A stretch of 64,000 nucleotides of DNA from Pseudomonadota bacterium. GTDB lineage: Bacteria; Pseudomonadota; Alphaproteobacteria; Rhizobiales; Tepidamorphaceae. The notes under the pieces were generated by a model. The model worked only from the letters and a program-made list of their open reading frames with translations, was not told the origin of the DNA and did no database searches. The position numbers and the translations under genes were made by a program. The stretch is taken from contig JAEWYT010000079.1 in the NCBI GenBank assembly GCA_023458595.1, positions 1-64,000 on the forward strand, read 5' to 3'. Below, piece after piece: positions 54,806 to 63,179 of this stretch (positions are counted from its first letter, which is position 1; the number at the start of each line of letters is the position of its first letter).

Positions 54806-54987
54806 ATTCTGGTGTCCACGCGCTACTGACGTTTCCCGGACGACCGGGCCGAGGAGCCTCGCCTCGATCGCCCGCCGAGGTCAAGGTGCGCACGTGGACG
54901 AGGGCCGCTGTCCATGACGGCCGGTCCTGTACGGCGGTTGCCGGAGAGCTTTTCCGCCGGCGCCGCCGGGCGGAAACGATCGCGGAA

Positions 54988-55698
54988 TCACACGGACCGG
55001 GACGTCGACGGCTCCGCGATGAGCGCCAGCGCGCGAGGGTTGCACACGGTCACCCGCCGCCGGCCCGATGCCACGATACCCTCGTTCTCCCAGGCGCTCA
55101 AAGCCCGGCTGGCGCTGTGAAGATTCGTGCCGCTCATCTCGGCGATGTCCTGTCGCGAGAGCGGAAAAGTGATCTCGATGCCGCGCGACGTGTGGCGGCC
55201 GGCCTGCTGGACGAGACGCAGAAGCGCGTGAGCGATGCGCTGCTCGACCTTCTCGGTCGCGCTCTCCCGGAGCCGGGCCTGCATGTCCTGATATCGCGTT
55301 CCGAGGACCGAGAGCGCGTTCATGGCGATGACCGGATGATTCCTCATGAGGTTCCTGAACACCTCGGAAGTCCATCCGATCAGATGCACGTCGTCGACCG
55401 CCGTCGTCGTTCCGGCGTGGGTTTTCGCGCCGCTGATCACGGCGTAGCCGACCATCTCGCCGGAATTGAGGTAGCGGATGATGACCTGATGACCGTCGGC
55501 GGTCGTCTGTGTCACGCGCAATCGCCCGACGATGACGACGTAGACCGACGAGGCCGGATCGCCCTGCTGATAGAGCACGTCGCCGGGATAGGCGCGCTTT
55601 CGGAAGGAGGCTACCTGAGCCTCGCGCAGCACCGCCTCCGGCGCGCCGCGGAAAAGCTCGGTCCGCTCAAGAATGTCGAGGTCGAGGTGCTGATCCAT
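54988..55698 (-). CDS. nnrR: Crp/Fnr-family regulator, NnrR/DNR type
   Basis: A 236-residue protein with a cyclic-nucleotide-like sensor domain (about 1-145), long dimer helix, and a C-terminal HTH (about 175-215: SRQDIAEMSGTNLHSASRAL). No N-terminal cysteine cluster of FNR type is present, which fits NnrR/DNR proteins that sense NO through heme. The two TTGC(G/A)-type palindromes upstream of aox and nirK are the likely targets. Exact subgroup is inferred from context. Confidence 0.72.
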   Translation of the reverse strand: MDQHLDLDILERTELFRGAPEAVLREAQVASFRKRAYPGDVLYQQGDPASSVYVVIVGRLRVTQTTADGHQVIIRYLNSGEMVGYAVISGAKTHAGTTTAVDDVHLIGWTSEVFRNLMRNHPVIAMNALSVLGTRYQDMQARLRESATEKVEQRIAHALLRLVQQAGRHTSRGIEITFPLSRQDIAEMSGTNLHSASRALSAWENEGIVASGRRRVTVCNPRALALIAEPSTSRSV

Positions 55699-56079
55699 AG
55701 GCGATGTTCTTGCCCGACGATCGAAAGCCTACTGATCCGCGCGTGCACTCTACCACAGCCCTGTCGGGTCCATTGATTCGGGGCATCGAAGGCGGAGGAA
55801 ATCGAAGGCAGTACCGCCACATCTATTGCAGATAGGATAACGGCGCTGCACGAGAAGCCCGGCGAGAACCCGCACCCTGCGAATACACCGACACTATCTG
55901 GACAAAGGAACCGGAAGAATTCACATTTGTTCCAATCCGTCACATGCCGGGCCCGAACGAAGGGAGTCGCCGGCGCGATGGACGCACCGTCTTGCGAAAT
56001 CGCGCTATCGGTGCCGCAATGCTGATCGGACACACCGACGTTTCGCGACTTCATCATCACCCGGCTCTGATCCCGATGA

Positions 56080-56093
56080 TTGCGCTCGCGCAA
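56080..56093 (+). promoter_or_regulatory. NnrR/FNR-type box upstream of aox
   Basis: TTGCG-CTCG-CGCAA is a perfect palindrome of the TTGCGNNNNCGCAA type used by NnrR. Its centre is about 130 bases upstream of the aox ATG; a start near 56128 would put it at -41.5. A weaker version, TTGCGAAATCGCGC, lies at 55992-56005. Otherwise the 517-base stretch 55699-56215 between the divergent nnrR and aox genes holds nothing recognisable. Confidence 0.7.
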
Positions 56094-56215
56094 AGTTGGT
56101 TGAATACCCTTCGGTTTCCCTCGGCCGGGACTGGTGACGCTGAGTCAGGTTCGGCATGGGTGGCGTGGTCGGTCTTTTGGAGCGCAGGCAAGCCCCGCCT
56201 CGAAAAGGAGCCGCG

Positions 56216-56875
56216 ATGTTGAACATTAACAAGTCCGACCTTTTCCGGCACCACGAGCCGCAATCATGGTCGGATCGCTTCGCCTCGGGCGTGGCGCGGC
56301 TGATGGTCTCCTGCACCGACGGCCTTCTCAGCCGCCGCTACGGGCATCGGGTCATCGTGATCGAGACAGTGGCGGCCGTGCCGGCAATGGTTGCCGCGAC
56401 ACTGCTTCATCTGAAGTGCCTACGCCGGATGACCGATGACCGCGGCTGGATCCGGACCTTCATGGAGGAAGCGGAGAACCAGCGCGCCCACCTCATGGCC
56501 TTTGTGGCACTGGAACACCCGAGCACGTCCGAGCGGCTTCTGATCGCCGTTGCGCAAGGCATCTTCTACAATGCCTATTTTCTTCTGTATCTTCTGTCGG
56601 CCCGCACGGCCCACCGCATGGCAGCCTACCTGGCCGAGCAATCCGTCCAGGGTTATTCCGACTATCTTCGGCGGCTCGACAATGGCTCCGAAGAAATGCT
56701 GGCGGCACCGCCCTTTGCCATTGCCTACTGGGATCTCGCCCCAGAGGCAAAGCTGGGCGACATGATCGTGGCGATAAGGGCGGACGAAGCCATCCATCGC
56801 GATATTCATCATGCCTTCGCCGACGCCCTGGCGAACGGAAGCGCGCTTCCCGACCGCCCCGGTCCAATGCTCTGA
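56216..56875 (+). CDS. aox: Alternative oxidase (AOX) with an unusual iron-ligand motif
   Basis: A 219-residue di-iron quinol oxidase: first ligand Glu50 in VIETVAAVPAM, second motif EEAENQRAHLM (86-94), third AEQSVQGYSDYL, and fourth RADEAIHRDIHH with Glu191 and His194. Canonical AOX has NERMHL; here the ligand Glu position is Gln89, with His92 kept. AOX bypasses NO-sensitive heme-copper oxidases, and bacterial aox genes are often NO-induced. ATG 56216 follows AAAAGGAG. An NnrR box lies upstream. Activity with Gln at this site is uncertain. Confidence 0.82.
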   Translation: MLNINKSDLFRHHEPQSWSDRFASGVARLMVSCTDGLLSRRYGHRVIVIETVAAVPAMVAATLLHLKCLRRMTDDRGWIRTFMEEAENQRAHLMAFVALEHPSTSERLLIAVAQGIFYNAYFLLYLLSARTAHRMAAYLAEQSVQGYSDYLRRLDNGSEEMLAAPPFAIAYWDLAPEAKLGDMIVAIRADEAIHRDIHHAFADALANGSALPDRPGPML

Positions 56876-57022
56876 CGGCCATTGAGGACGTGAAGCAAAT
56901 CTCCGCGCGCCCGGCGAGAGGACGGGGCTGATTTGGGTTTGGCCCGGCCCGTCGTTCGGACGGAACAGGTCGCCCGCGAACCATGACGGCAGCGCCGGTC
57001 GCCGCGCTACGAACGGGAGTTA

Positions 57023-57038
57023 CGCGCTTAGAGCGCTT
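57023..57038 (+). terminator. Possible weak terminator after aox
   Basis: GCGCT-TAG-AGCGC (57023-57035) is followed by TTT. The stem is short and the T-run brief, so efficiency is doubtful. It lies 150 bases after the aox stop and before the nirK promoter region. Confidence 0.3.
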
Positions 57039-57157
57039 TCAATAGCCGCTGCCCTGCTCCCGCCATCGCTTTCCGGCGCACGCAGACGCGCCTCTTTTCC
57101 CGTCCCGCACCGACGCGAGGATGTGGACCCGAAATCCCCGAAGAGAAAGCGCCGGAT

Positions 57158-57171
57158 TTGCATTTCTGCAA
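57158..57171 (+). promoter_or_regulatory. NnrR/FNR-type box upstream of nirK
   Basis: TTGCA-TTTC-TGCAA is a perfect palindrome that fits NnrR/DNR-type sites. It lies 70-83 bases upstream of the nirK ATG, a usual distance. The rest of 56876-57240 has no gene. Confidence 0.7.
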
Positions 57172-57240
57172 AGATCGTCGCGCCTCGTCGGTGTTTGTTC
57201 CCGTCATCGGTTAAAGGCCGACGAGAAAGGGAGCAATGTC

Positions 57241-58365
57241 ATGTCAGCCATCACCCGTCGCACCGCATTGATCGGTGCAGCAGCCACGGCCACTCTGGTG
57301 GCGGCAGTGCCCGGGCTCGAAGTCGCGGCGGCTCCCGCGAGCGGCAGTATCGATCCGGTCGACGGACTTGAGCACGTGCAGGGCCAGTTGGTCGCCCCGC
57401 CGGCGGTAATGGCCCACGACCAGGTCGCCAAGGGCGGCCCGAAGGTCGTCGAGTTTACGATGACCATCGAGGAGAAGGCGGTGGTCGTCGACGACGAGGG
57501 CACGACGTTCCAGGCGATGACCTACAACGGCTCGATGCCGGGGCCGACGATGGTCGTGCACGAAGGCGACTATCTGCAGCTCACCCTGGTCAACCCGTCC
57601 ACCAACTCGATGCCGCACAACATCGACTTCCACGCTGCCACCGGCGCATTGGGCGGCGGCGCGCTGACGCTGGTCATGCCGGGTGAGCAGACGACGTTGC
57701 GTTTCAAGGCGACGAAGCCGGGCACCTTCGTTTATCACTGCGCGCCGGAGGGAATGATCCCCTGGCACGTGGTGAGCGGCATGAGCGGCGCCGTGCTCGT
57801 GCTGCCGCGGGATGGCCTCAAGGACGATGACGGCAACGCTCTCCGGTACGATCGCATCTACACGATCGGCGAGTTCGATCTCTACATCCCGAAGGACGAG
57901 AACGGGGACTACAAGAGCTACGAGAGCGTTGGCGATTCCTATCCCGACACGCTCGAGGTGATGCGGGGCCTGATTCCCACGCATGTAGTCTTCAACGGAA
58001 AGGTCGGATCGCTCACCGGCGACGGTGCGATGAAGGCCAAGGTTGGCGAAACGGTCATGTTCATCCATTCCGCCGCCAACCGCGACACGCGCCCCCACCT
58101 GATCGGCGGGCACGGCGACTATGTCTGGGAAACGGGAAAGTTCGGCAACGCGCCGCAGGTCGGTCTGGAGACGTGGTTCGTGCGGGGCGGCAGTGCCGCC
58201 GCGGCGCTCTACACCTTCCGGCAGCCCGGGGTCTATGCCTATGTCAATCACAACCTGATCGAGGCCGCCGAGCTCGGGGCCACGGCCCACGTGACGGTCG
58301 AGGGCGAGTGGGACGACGATCTGATGTCCCAAGTCAGCGCACCCGGCCCGATCGTCGGCCAGTAG
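57241..58365 (+). CDS. nirK: Copper-containing nitrite reductase
   Basis: A 374-residue periplasmic enzyme reducing nitrite to NO. A Tat signal (ITRRTALIGAAATATL) is followed by two cupredoxin domains. Copper ligands are visible: type 1 His in MPHNIDFH, Cys and His in YHCAPEGMIPWHV and Met in SGM; type 2 ligands His in NIDFH, YHC and the later conserved His. ATG 57241 follows AAAGGGAG; the upstream frame is not a signal sequence. An NnrR-like box precedes it and nirV follows. Confidence 0.95.
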   Translation: MSAITRRTALIGAAATATLVAAVPGLEVAAAPASGSIDPVDGLEHVQGQLVAPPAVMAHDQVAKGGPKVVEFTMTIEEKAVVVDDEGTTFQAMTYNGSMPGPTMVVHEGDYLQLTLVNPSTNSMPHNIDFHAATGALGGGALTLVMPGEQTTLRFKATKPGTFVYHCAPEGMIPWHVVSGMSGAVLVLPRDGLKDDDGNALRYDRIYTIGEFDLYIPKDENGDYKSYESVGDSYPDTLEVMRGLIPTHVVFNGKVGSLTGDGAMKAKVGETVMFIHSAANRDTRPHLIGGHGDYVWETGKFGNAPQVGLETWFVRGGSAAAALYTFRQPGVYAYVNHNLIEAAELGATAHVTVEGEWDDDLMSQVSAPGPIVGQ

Positions 58366-58378
58366 ACAGTCGAGACGA

Positions 58379-58402
58379 CGGCCCGTCCTGGCAGGCGGGC
58401 CG
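58379..58402 (+). promoter_or_regulatory. Intercistronic hairpin between nirK and nirV
   Basis: CGGCCCG (58379-58385) pairs exactly with CGGGCCG (58396-58402), without a T-run. It probably stabilises the nirK message or lowers nirV expression rather than ending transcription, since nirV begins 21 bases later with GGAGG. Confidence 0.45.
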
Positions 58403-58422
58403 CCCTCCTGCGCCTGGAGGAG

Positions 58423-59250
58423 ATGATGAGATTACTGCCGATCGCCGCTCTTGCCATCGTCCTCCCGGTCGCTCTTGCAACCCACGCGGCCGCATCCGAG
58501 CCTGAGCTGGTCAAGATCGAGACGCAGCGAGTCGTCTATCGCGAGGCGGGAGAATTTCTACTGGATTCCGCGCCGGTCAACGGCCCGATCGCCGAAGTCG
58601 GCGTCAGTCGCGCCTTCGCGATCATGCGCCGGCAGGTGACGCGCGGCGAGTACGACCGTTGCGTCGCGGCCGGCCAATGCGCACCGGCCGAAGGGCCGAC
58701 GGCCCCGGACCTGCCGGTCGTCGGCGTAAATTTCAATGACGCGGTCGCCTACGCGAAGTGGCTGTCCCGTGAGACGGGCGAAGCCTATCGCCTGCCGACC
58801 GATCGGGAGTGGGCGATTGCGGCTGGCTCCCGCTATGTCGACGACGGCTACGGCGTCGTCGACGACCCGCGAAACCCCGCGACACGATGGCTGTCGCGCT
58901 ACGAGGCGAATACGAAGAAAAGCCGTACGGCCGATCCCGAGCCGCGGCCCGCCGGTGCCTTCGGCGAAAACGAGCACGGCCTCCTCGACCTGTCCGGCAA
59001 CGTCTGGGAATGGACGAGCACCTGCTTCGAACGGCACGCCACGGACTCGGCCACCGGCAAGACGGAACGCCACGCGATCTGCGGCGTGCGCATCGCCGAA
59101 GGTGCCCATCGCGCCTACCTTTCGAGCTTCATCCGAGATCCCCGGGGCGGCGCCTGCTCGGTCGGCGTTCCTCCGGAAAATCTGGGCATCAGGCTCGTTC
59201 GCGATGATCCCGACATGCTCGGGCGCATGCGGAACTTCTTCGGGCTCTAG
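58423..59250 (+). CDS. nirV: NirV, formylglycine-generating-enzyme-like accessory protein
   Basis: A 275-residue exported protein with a Sec signal (cut near AAA/SE) and the FGE-sulfatase domain: VTRGEYDRC, NFNDAVAYAKWLSRETG, RLPTDREWAIAA and DLSGNVWEWTS. NirV commonly follows nirK, but its role in nitrite reductase maturation is unproven. ATG 58423 and 58426 both fit behind GGAGG. Cysteines needed for FGE catalysis are not obvious, which agrees with NirV being non-FGE. Confidence 0.88.
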   Translation: MMRLLPIAALAIVLPVALATHAAASEPELVKIETQRVVYREAGEFLLDSAPVNGPIAEVGVSRAFAIMRRQVTRGEYDRCVAAGQCAPAEGPTAPDLPVVGVNFNDAVAYAKWLSRETGEAYRLPTDREWAIAAGSRYVDDGYGVVDDPRNPATRWLSRYEANTKKSRTADPEPRPAGAFGENEHGLLDLSGNVWEWTSTCFERHATDSATGKTERHAICGVRIAEGAHRAYLSSFIRDPRGGACSVGVPPENLGIRLVRDDPDMLGRMRNFFGL

Positions 59251-59307
59251 GGTTAATCGACGCTCAGTATCCGCGATGGCGGCACGGAGGTCGTCCATCC
59301 GATTCAG

Positions 59308-59592
59308 CTACGCCGCGATCGAAGGGTGCCCGATGTCAGGCGTCGCGTCCCTCTGCCGCTGCTGCACACGGCGGGCGGCGATCGCCATCCAGTCGCGTAA
59401 AAGGCCCTGATCCTCTTTCGAGAACCGAGCGCGGCACTTCAGATCCTCGAACGAATCGTCCGGATGGCATCGGTCGTAGTCCGCGCGAACGAGCGACTCG
59501 TGATAGGAGCGCAATTCGGCGTCGTCCGGGCCGATTGGCTGCCTGATTCCGCTAGCTGACATGTAGAGCCGTTCCTCGGTCGATCGTATCAT
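59308..59592 (-). CDS. Small hypothetical protein
   Basis: A 94-residue polar protein with no recognised domain. It is last in a four-gene leftward operon; its ATG overlaps the preceding stop (ATGA). A CRARFSKEDQGLLRDW segment gives it a helical middle. The tight coupling to two DUF2249-type neighbours supports that it is real. Confidence 0.55.
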   Translation of the reverse strand: MIRSTEERLYMSASGIRQPIGPDDAELRSYHESLVRADYDRCHPDDSFEDLKCRARFSKEDQGLLRDWMAIAARRVQQRQRDATPDIGHPSIAA

Positions 59593-59834
59593 CGCTCGGT
59601 CATCCTCTCCGCGAGCCTGTCCCTTTCGAGTGTTTCGGCCGCCGCGACCATCACGCTGGCGTCACCCCACAGCCCAGCATTCGCGGTCATGTGGATGCGC
59701 TCCAGTTGATCGAGCCGCCGATCCCGCCGACCCGTGCTGCGGTCGTTCCGCATGCTCTCCGACGACACTTCGGACGATGCAGGCGCGCCCGCACCGCATG
59801 CCCTCAGAAACCGTGTCCAGATGGGCGTTTTCAC
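59589..59834 (-). CDS. Small hypothetical protein
   Basis: An 81-residue, Arg-rich protein without a recognised domain. GTG 59834 overlaps the DUF2249 stop (GTGA), and its own stop overlaps the next start by 4 bases, so it is bracketed by coupled genes. The longer frame to 59912 would lie inside the DUF2249 gene and is not used. Confidence 0.5.
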   Translation of the reverse strand: MKTPIWTRFLRACGAGAPASSEVSSESMRNDRSTGRRDRRLDQLERIHMTANAGLWGDASVMVAAAETLERDRLAERMTER

Positions 59835-60100
59835 TTCGCTCGCGCCTGCGCACCTGCTCCCCGGCCGAGACGGACGCGCCAGACGTCCGGGCCCTCCTGG
59901 AGATAGTCCCAAACGATGCCGCCGTCGCAGTTCGCCTCGAGGCGCAGCCTCAGCCGGTGCGGATCGTGGTCGACGACGAGCTGCAATGTCTCACCGGTCG
60001 CGAGATGCGTGAACAGTTGGTCTATGACCGTGTGCCGGACACTTGGACTGATCTCTCGAACGTCCACGACCCGCTCATTGGAAGAGGCCGGCCCGCTCAT
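59831..60100 (-). CDS. DUF2249 domain protein
   Basis: An 89-residue DUF2249 protein: VVDVREISPSVRHTVIDQLF, the central LQLVVDHDPHRLRLRLE and GGIVWDYLQEGPDVWRVR. The domain has a SirA/TusA-like alpha/beta fold, and genes of this kind cluster with NO and nitrite functions in proteobacteria, but no reaction is known. ATG 60100 begins 4 bases after the upstream gene's stop. It resembles the single-domain protein at 60923-61177 in the divergent operon. Confidence 0.8.
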   Translation of the reverse strand: MSGPASSNERVVDVREISPSVRHTVIDQLFTHLATGETLQLVVDHDPHRLRLRLEANCDGGIVWDYLQEGPDVWRVRLGRGAGAQARAK

Positions 60101-60104
60101 GGCG

Positions 60105-60551
60105 CTACCTCGACTTCTCGATATGCCGGGAGGCGACACGGGCACTCGTCCGCGCCGCGACATCGGCCGGCAGCAGCCGGATCAGAAGCGCTTCGAAATA
60201 CGGCTTGGCGATCCGGCCGGTGACACCCCTCTCCGCGCACAGAAGATCGACGATGTTCTCGGCAAGCGGCGTCATCTGGAGCTTGCCGGCGCAGGGATCG
60301 AGAATGACCCCGATCGCCTCTTCTACTTTGTCCCACCTGGCGCCGGAAATATGCGTCATAACGTTGCAGATATGGCTGTGCGCACGGAAATGCGCGACGA
60401 CGACCGCAGCCAACTTCGATGCCGGCATCTCCGCAACATCCCCGACAGCAAGGGACGTGAGCGGCGGACGACGCCCCTCCATGCGGACTGCCGTCCGTCC
60501 TGAACCGGCCCGCTCGATCGGTCCGTTTTCGCCTGCCATCACGTTGTTCAT
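60105..60551 (-). CDS. Hypothetical protein, first gene of the leftward NO-island operon
   Basis: A 148-residue protein I cannot assign. The region KLAAVVVAHFRAHSHICNVM near residue 47 has paired His residues and a Cys that could bind metal or heme; the rest is helical. ATG 60551 follows GGAGG. It is the first gene after the 23-bp NsrR-like palindrome at 60638-60660, so it is a likely direct target. Confidence 0.6.
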   Translation of the reverse strand: MNNVMAGENGPIERAGSGRTAVRMEGRRPPLTSLAVGDVAEMPASKLAAVVVAHFRAHSHICNVMTHISGARWDKVEEAIGVILDPCAGKLQMTPLAENIVDLLCAERGVTGRIAKPYFEALLIRLLPADVAARTSARVASRHIEKSR

Positions 60552-60637
60552 GGCGCGCCTCCGTAGGATTGCGTAGCGACCTCGCTGGCCGGCCGGCCCG
60601 GGCGCTTCGCCGTCATTTCCTTTGTCCTACGGCATAA

Positions 60638-60660
60638 AAGATACATTGACAATATATCTT
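60638..60660. promoter_or_regulatory. NsrR-like operator between divergent DUF2249 operons
   Basis: AAGATACATT and AATATATCTT flank GAC, giving a 23-bp dyad with one mismatch, the 11-1-11 layout of NsrR sites, and 17 of 23 bases match the consensus built on AAGATGCATTT. A rightward TTGACA (-35) overlaps it (60646-60651). TATCTT-TTT-AAGATA (60655-60669) adds a third half-site. It lies between the start of the leftward operon (60551) and the rightward one (60712), so it can repress both. Confidence 0.65.
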
Positions 60661-60711
60661 TTTAAGATAGACAGTGAACCTCGTGAACGCAGCGACCGGA
60701 GACACCCCGCC

Positions 60712-60930
60712 ATGACCCTGCACGAAGACACCTATCCGGCCCTTCAGCCCGGCACGTCGTTTGGCGTCATATCGCACCGCCGATGGCTGCTGCGCGGGGA
60801 AGCCATGGGAAGGATCCTCGCCAGGGTCATCGCCGCCGCGCAGCGGGCCAGCGACGCACCGGCAAGGTCCCTTCGGCCGCAACTTGTTCTCAAGTCCTCG
60901 AAGCAAGCCAAGGAGAATGCCAATGAGTGA
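60712..60930 (+). CDS. Small hypothetical protein
   Basis: A 72-residue basic protein with no recognised domain. It is first in the rightward operon, and its stop overlaps the next gene's start by 8 bases, which supports it being translated. A GGAG lies about 10 bases before the ATG. Confidence 0.5.
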   Translation: MTLHEDTYPALQPGTSFGVISHRRWLLRGEAMGRILARVIAAAQRASDAPARSLRPQLVLKSSKQAKENANE

Positions 60931-61177
60931 ATCGTCGAACGGCGCCGACATTGTGGACGTCCGGAGCCTCGTACCGGCCCAGCGTCACGCCAAGATATTC
61001 GAGCTCGTGAACGCGCTCGAACCGGGGGCATCCTTCACCCTGGTCAACGATCACGATCCCAAGCCGCTCTACTACCAGCTCGAAGCCGAGTATCCGGGCG
61101 AATTCTCCTGGACCTACGTCGAACAGGGCCCGCAGGTCTGGCGCGTGGAGATCGGCAAGCAGGCCGCGTCGGCTTGA
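60923..61177 (+). CDS. DUF2249 domain protein
   Basis: An 84-residue single-domain DUF2249 protein: VDVRSLVPAQRHAKIFELVN, FTLVNDHDPKPLYYQLE and FSWTYVEQGPQVWRVEIG. The DHDPKPL motif is shared with the paralogue at 59831-60100 (DHDPHRL). AAGGAG precedes the ATG. It is followed by a very stable hairpin and then a membrane protein gene. Function unknown; proposed to act in NO or nitrite metabolism by context. Confidence 0.82.
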   Translation: MSESSNGADIVDVRSLVPAQRHAKIFELVNALEPGASFTLVNDHDPKPLYYQLEAEYPGEFSWTYVEQGPQVWRVEIGKQAASA

Positions 61178-61187
61178 TGCGCTGCGG

Positions 61188-61215
61188 CGCGACGCCGGCT
61201 CCAACCGGCGTCGCG
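61188..61215 (+). promoter_or_regulatory. Very stable 11-bp intercistronic hairpin
   Basis: CGCGACGCCGG (61188-61198) is exactly inverted at 61205-61215 with a CTCCAA loop and no T-run. It lies between the DUF2249 gene and the membrane-protein gene, so it may keep the soluble protein in excess over the membrane protein, or act as an attenuator. Confidence 0.5.
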
Positions 61216-61231
61216 TCCTACGGAGATTCTC

Positions 61232-62587
61232 ATGATCGGTGTCACGCTCTCCCGCTGGACCATGTCCTATTTCGCTGCGGCGCTCGTCGCGCTGGTCCTC
61301 GGCGAGTGCCTGATGGCATCGGGATACGGCTTTCCCTCCGCACCGCTCCGGGCTCCGCAGACGCTCGTCCTCGTCCATCTCATCGCCATCGGCTGGCTCA
61401 GTCTTTTGCTCTGCGGGGCACTCTTTCAGTTCGTCCCGGTACTCATCGCACGGCCCCTTCACGGAGATACGCTGCCTCTGCCGGCCTTGATTTTGCTCGT
61501 GGCGGGACTCGCCGCCCTGCTTTGCGGCTTTCTTCAGCTCGCCGGCACGATCAATGCGCGTGCCTGGCTCTTTCCGCTTGCCGCCGTTCTGCTCGCAACC
61601 GGGTTCTCGCTCGTCCTCTATAGTCTCGGTCGGACACTCTGGCAGGCGCGTCCCCTCCCCCTGCCGGCGCGTTTCGTCGCGATCGCTCTCCTTTGCGTCG
61701 CCGCGACGGTCGCACTGGGCGCGATCTTCAGTTTCGTCTTCGGCACACCGGTCCAGTCCGAGGCTCTCCTGACGATCGCCGCAGGAGGCGTACCGCTGCA
61801 TGTCGTCGCCGGGCTCGGCGGATGGCTCACATTTGCGGCAATGGGCGTGAGCTACCGTCTCCTGGCGATGTTCATGCTCGCACCGGAACTGGAGGGCCCT
61901 CGTACCCGCGCGGTGTTCTGGCTTGGGACAGGTGCGCTCGCCGTGGCGATCCTCGGCGGCGTGGCGCAACTCCTTCGCGACGCGACGATCCTGCCCGCGC
62001 TTTTCATAGGGGCCCTTCTCGGCTTTGCCGCTCTGGCTCTCTACGGAGCCGATATCTTTCACCTCTACGGCGCCCGCAAGCGTCGCATCATCGAGCTCAA
62101 CAGCCAAATGGCCGCGCTCGCGATGGTCTCGCTCGCGGCAACCGTCGTGCTGATGCTCGTCCTGACCGCGACCGGCTTTCTTTCAGACCGGATCGGCGCC
62201 GTCGTCTTCCTCGCCGTGTTCGGATGGCTGTCCGGCCTCGGCCTCGCCAAGCTCTACAAGATCATTGCCTTCCTCACCTGGCTCGAATGCTACGGTCCCG
62301 TGCTCGGCAAGACCGCGACGCCGCGGGTGCAGGATCTCGTCGTCGAGAAGCGCGCTCGCCCGTGGTTCCTCCTCTACTTTCTGTCCGTCTGGGGAGCGAC
62401 CGCAGCCCTGCTGTTCGTGCACGCCATGGCTTTCAGGATCGCCGCCGGTGCGATGACCGTCGCCACCCTTGCAATCGCCGTGCAGTTCCTGCGCACGCGG
62501 CGGCTGTCGGACGTGGCGGCAGAGGCCCCGCTTCCCGAAGGCGCACGCCAGCCGTATCTCCTCGTTTCCCTGCCGAGCTCAACCTGA
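61232..62587 (+). CDS. Polytopic membrane protein, heme-copper-oxidase-subunit-I-like (uncertain)
   Basis: A 451-residue protein with about 12 membrane segments. His49 in LVLVHLIAIGW and His190 in GGVPLHVVAGLGGW sit in or at membrane helices and could bind heme; His77, His277 and His397 lie near helix ends. The helix pattern recalls COX1/NorB, but the copper/non-heme-iron HPEVY and HH motifs are missing, so it is not a normal oxidase or NO reductase. It is not NnrS either. It lies among DUF2249 genes in the NO island. Confidence 0.6.
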   Translation: MIGVTLSRWTMSYFAAALVALVLGECLMASGYGFPSAPLRAPQTLVLVHLIAIGWLSLLLCGALFQFVPVLIARPLHGDTLPLPALILLVAGLAALLCGFLQLAGTINARAWLFPLAAVLLATGFSLVLYSLGRTLWQARPLPLPARFVAIALLCVAATVALGAIFSFVFGTPVQSEALLTIAAGGVPLHVVAGLGGWLTFAAMGVSYRLLAMFMLAPELEGPRTRAVFWLGTGALAVAILGGVAQLLRDATILPALFIGALLGFAALALYGADIFHLYGARKRRIIELNSQMAALAMVSLAATVVLMLVLTATGFLSDRIGAVVFLAVFGWLSGLGLAKLYKIIAFLTWLECYGPVLGKTATPRVQDLVVEKRARPWFLLYFLSVWGATAALLFVHAMAFRIAAGAMTVATLAIAVQFLRTRRLSDVAAEAPLPEGARQPYLLVSLPSST

Positions 62588-62609
62588 CCCGAAAAGGAGG
62601 CCGATCCCG

Positions 62610-63140
62610 ATGACGCAAACCTTTGTCGACCTTGACGTCCGTCCGATCCTCCGCGGCGGCGGTGAACCATTCCAGGAGATTATGCAGACCATCGCGTCTC
62701 TCGCCCCCGACGAGGGATTGCGGCTCTACGCAACATTCAAGCCGGCTCCTCTGTTCCAGGTCCTCGGCAGCAAGGGCTTCAGTCACGAAGCCAGAGAGAT
62801 CGAGGGCGGCGACTGGGAAGTCTTGTTTCGACGGACCGAAGCTCCGCGCGAACGCGAGACCGACGTGGCCGCCGAAGCCGCGAACGCAGATGACTGGCCC
62901 GAGGCTTCCCGACAGATGGACAACCGCGATCTTGAGCCGCCCGAGCCGATGGTGCGCATCCTGGCCGAGTTGGAGACGATGCGACCAGGAGACGTTCTCG
63001 AAGCCCTGCTCTGCCGCGAACCGATGTTTCTGTTCCCCGAGCTCGCCAAGCGAGGGCATGCCTGGCGCGGCGCTTTCGAGCCAGACGGCGCCACCTACAA
63101 GATCCTCGTGCGCGCCGGCGAAGGCAAGAAATCCGCTTGA
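62610..63140 (+). CDS. Tandem DUF2249 protein
   Basis: A 176-residue protein with two DUF2249 domains (about 5-78 and 103-174) joined by an acidic linker. The domains share LYATFKPAPLFQVL-type and LCREPMFLFPEL-type cores. AAAAGGAGG precedes the ATG at 62610; the longer frame overlaps the previous gene. It is 22 bases after the membrane protein gene. Confidence 0.8.
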   Translation: MTQTFVDLDVRPILRGGGEPFQEIMQTIASLAPDEGLRLYATFKPAPLFQVLGSKGFSHEAREIEGGDWEVLFRRTEAPRERETDVAAEAANADDWPEASRQMDNRDLEPPEPMVRILAELETMRPGDVLEALLCREPMFLFPELAKRGHAWRGAFEPDGATYKILVRAGEGKKSA

Positions 63141-63179
63141 AGCCTCCCGCCGCCGCCTGATGCCCTTGGGAGTCCCGCG

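Noticed and set aside
61232..62587. NnrS or NorB-type NO reductase
   Set aside because: NnrS motifs are missing, and the His pair and Glu residues required for NorB or oxidase active sites are not present; described as a subunit-I-like membrane protein only.
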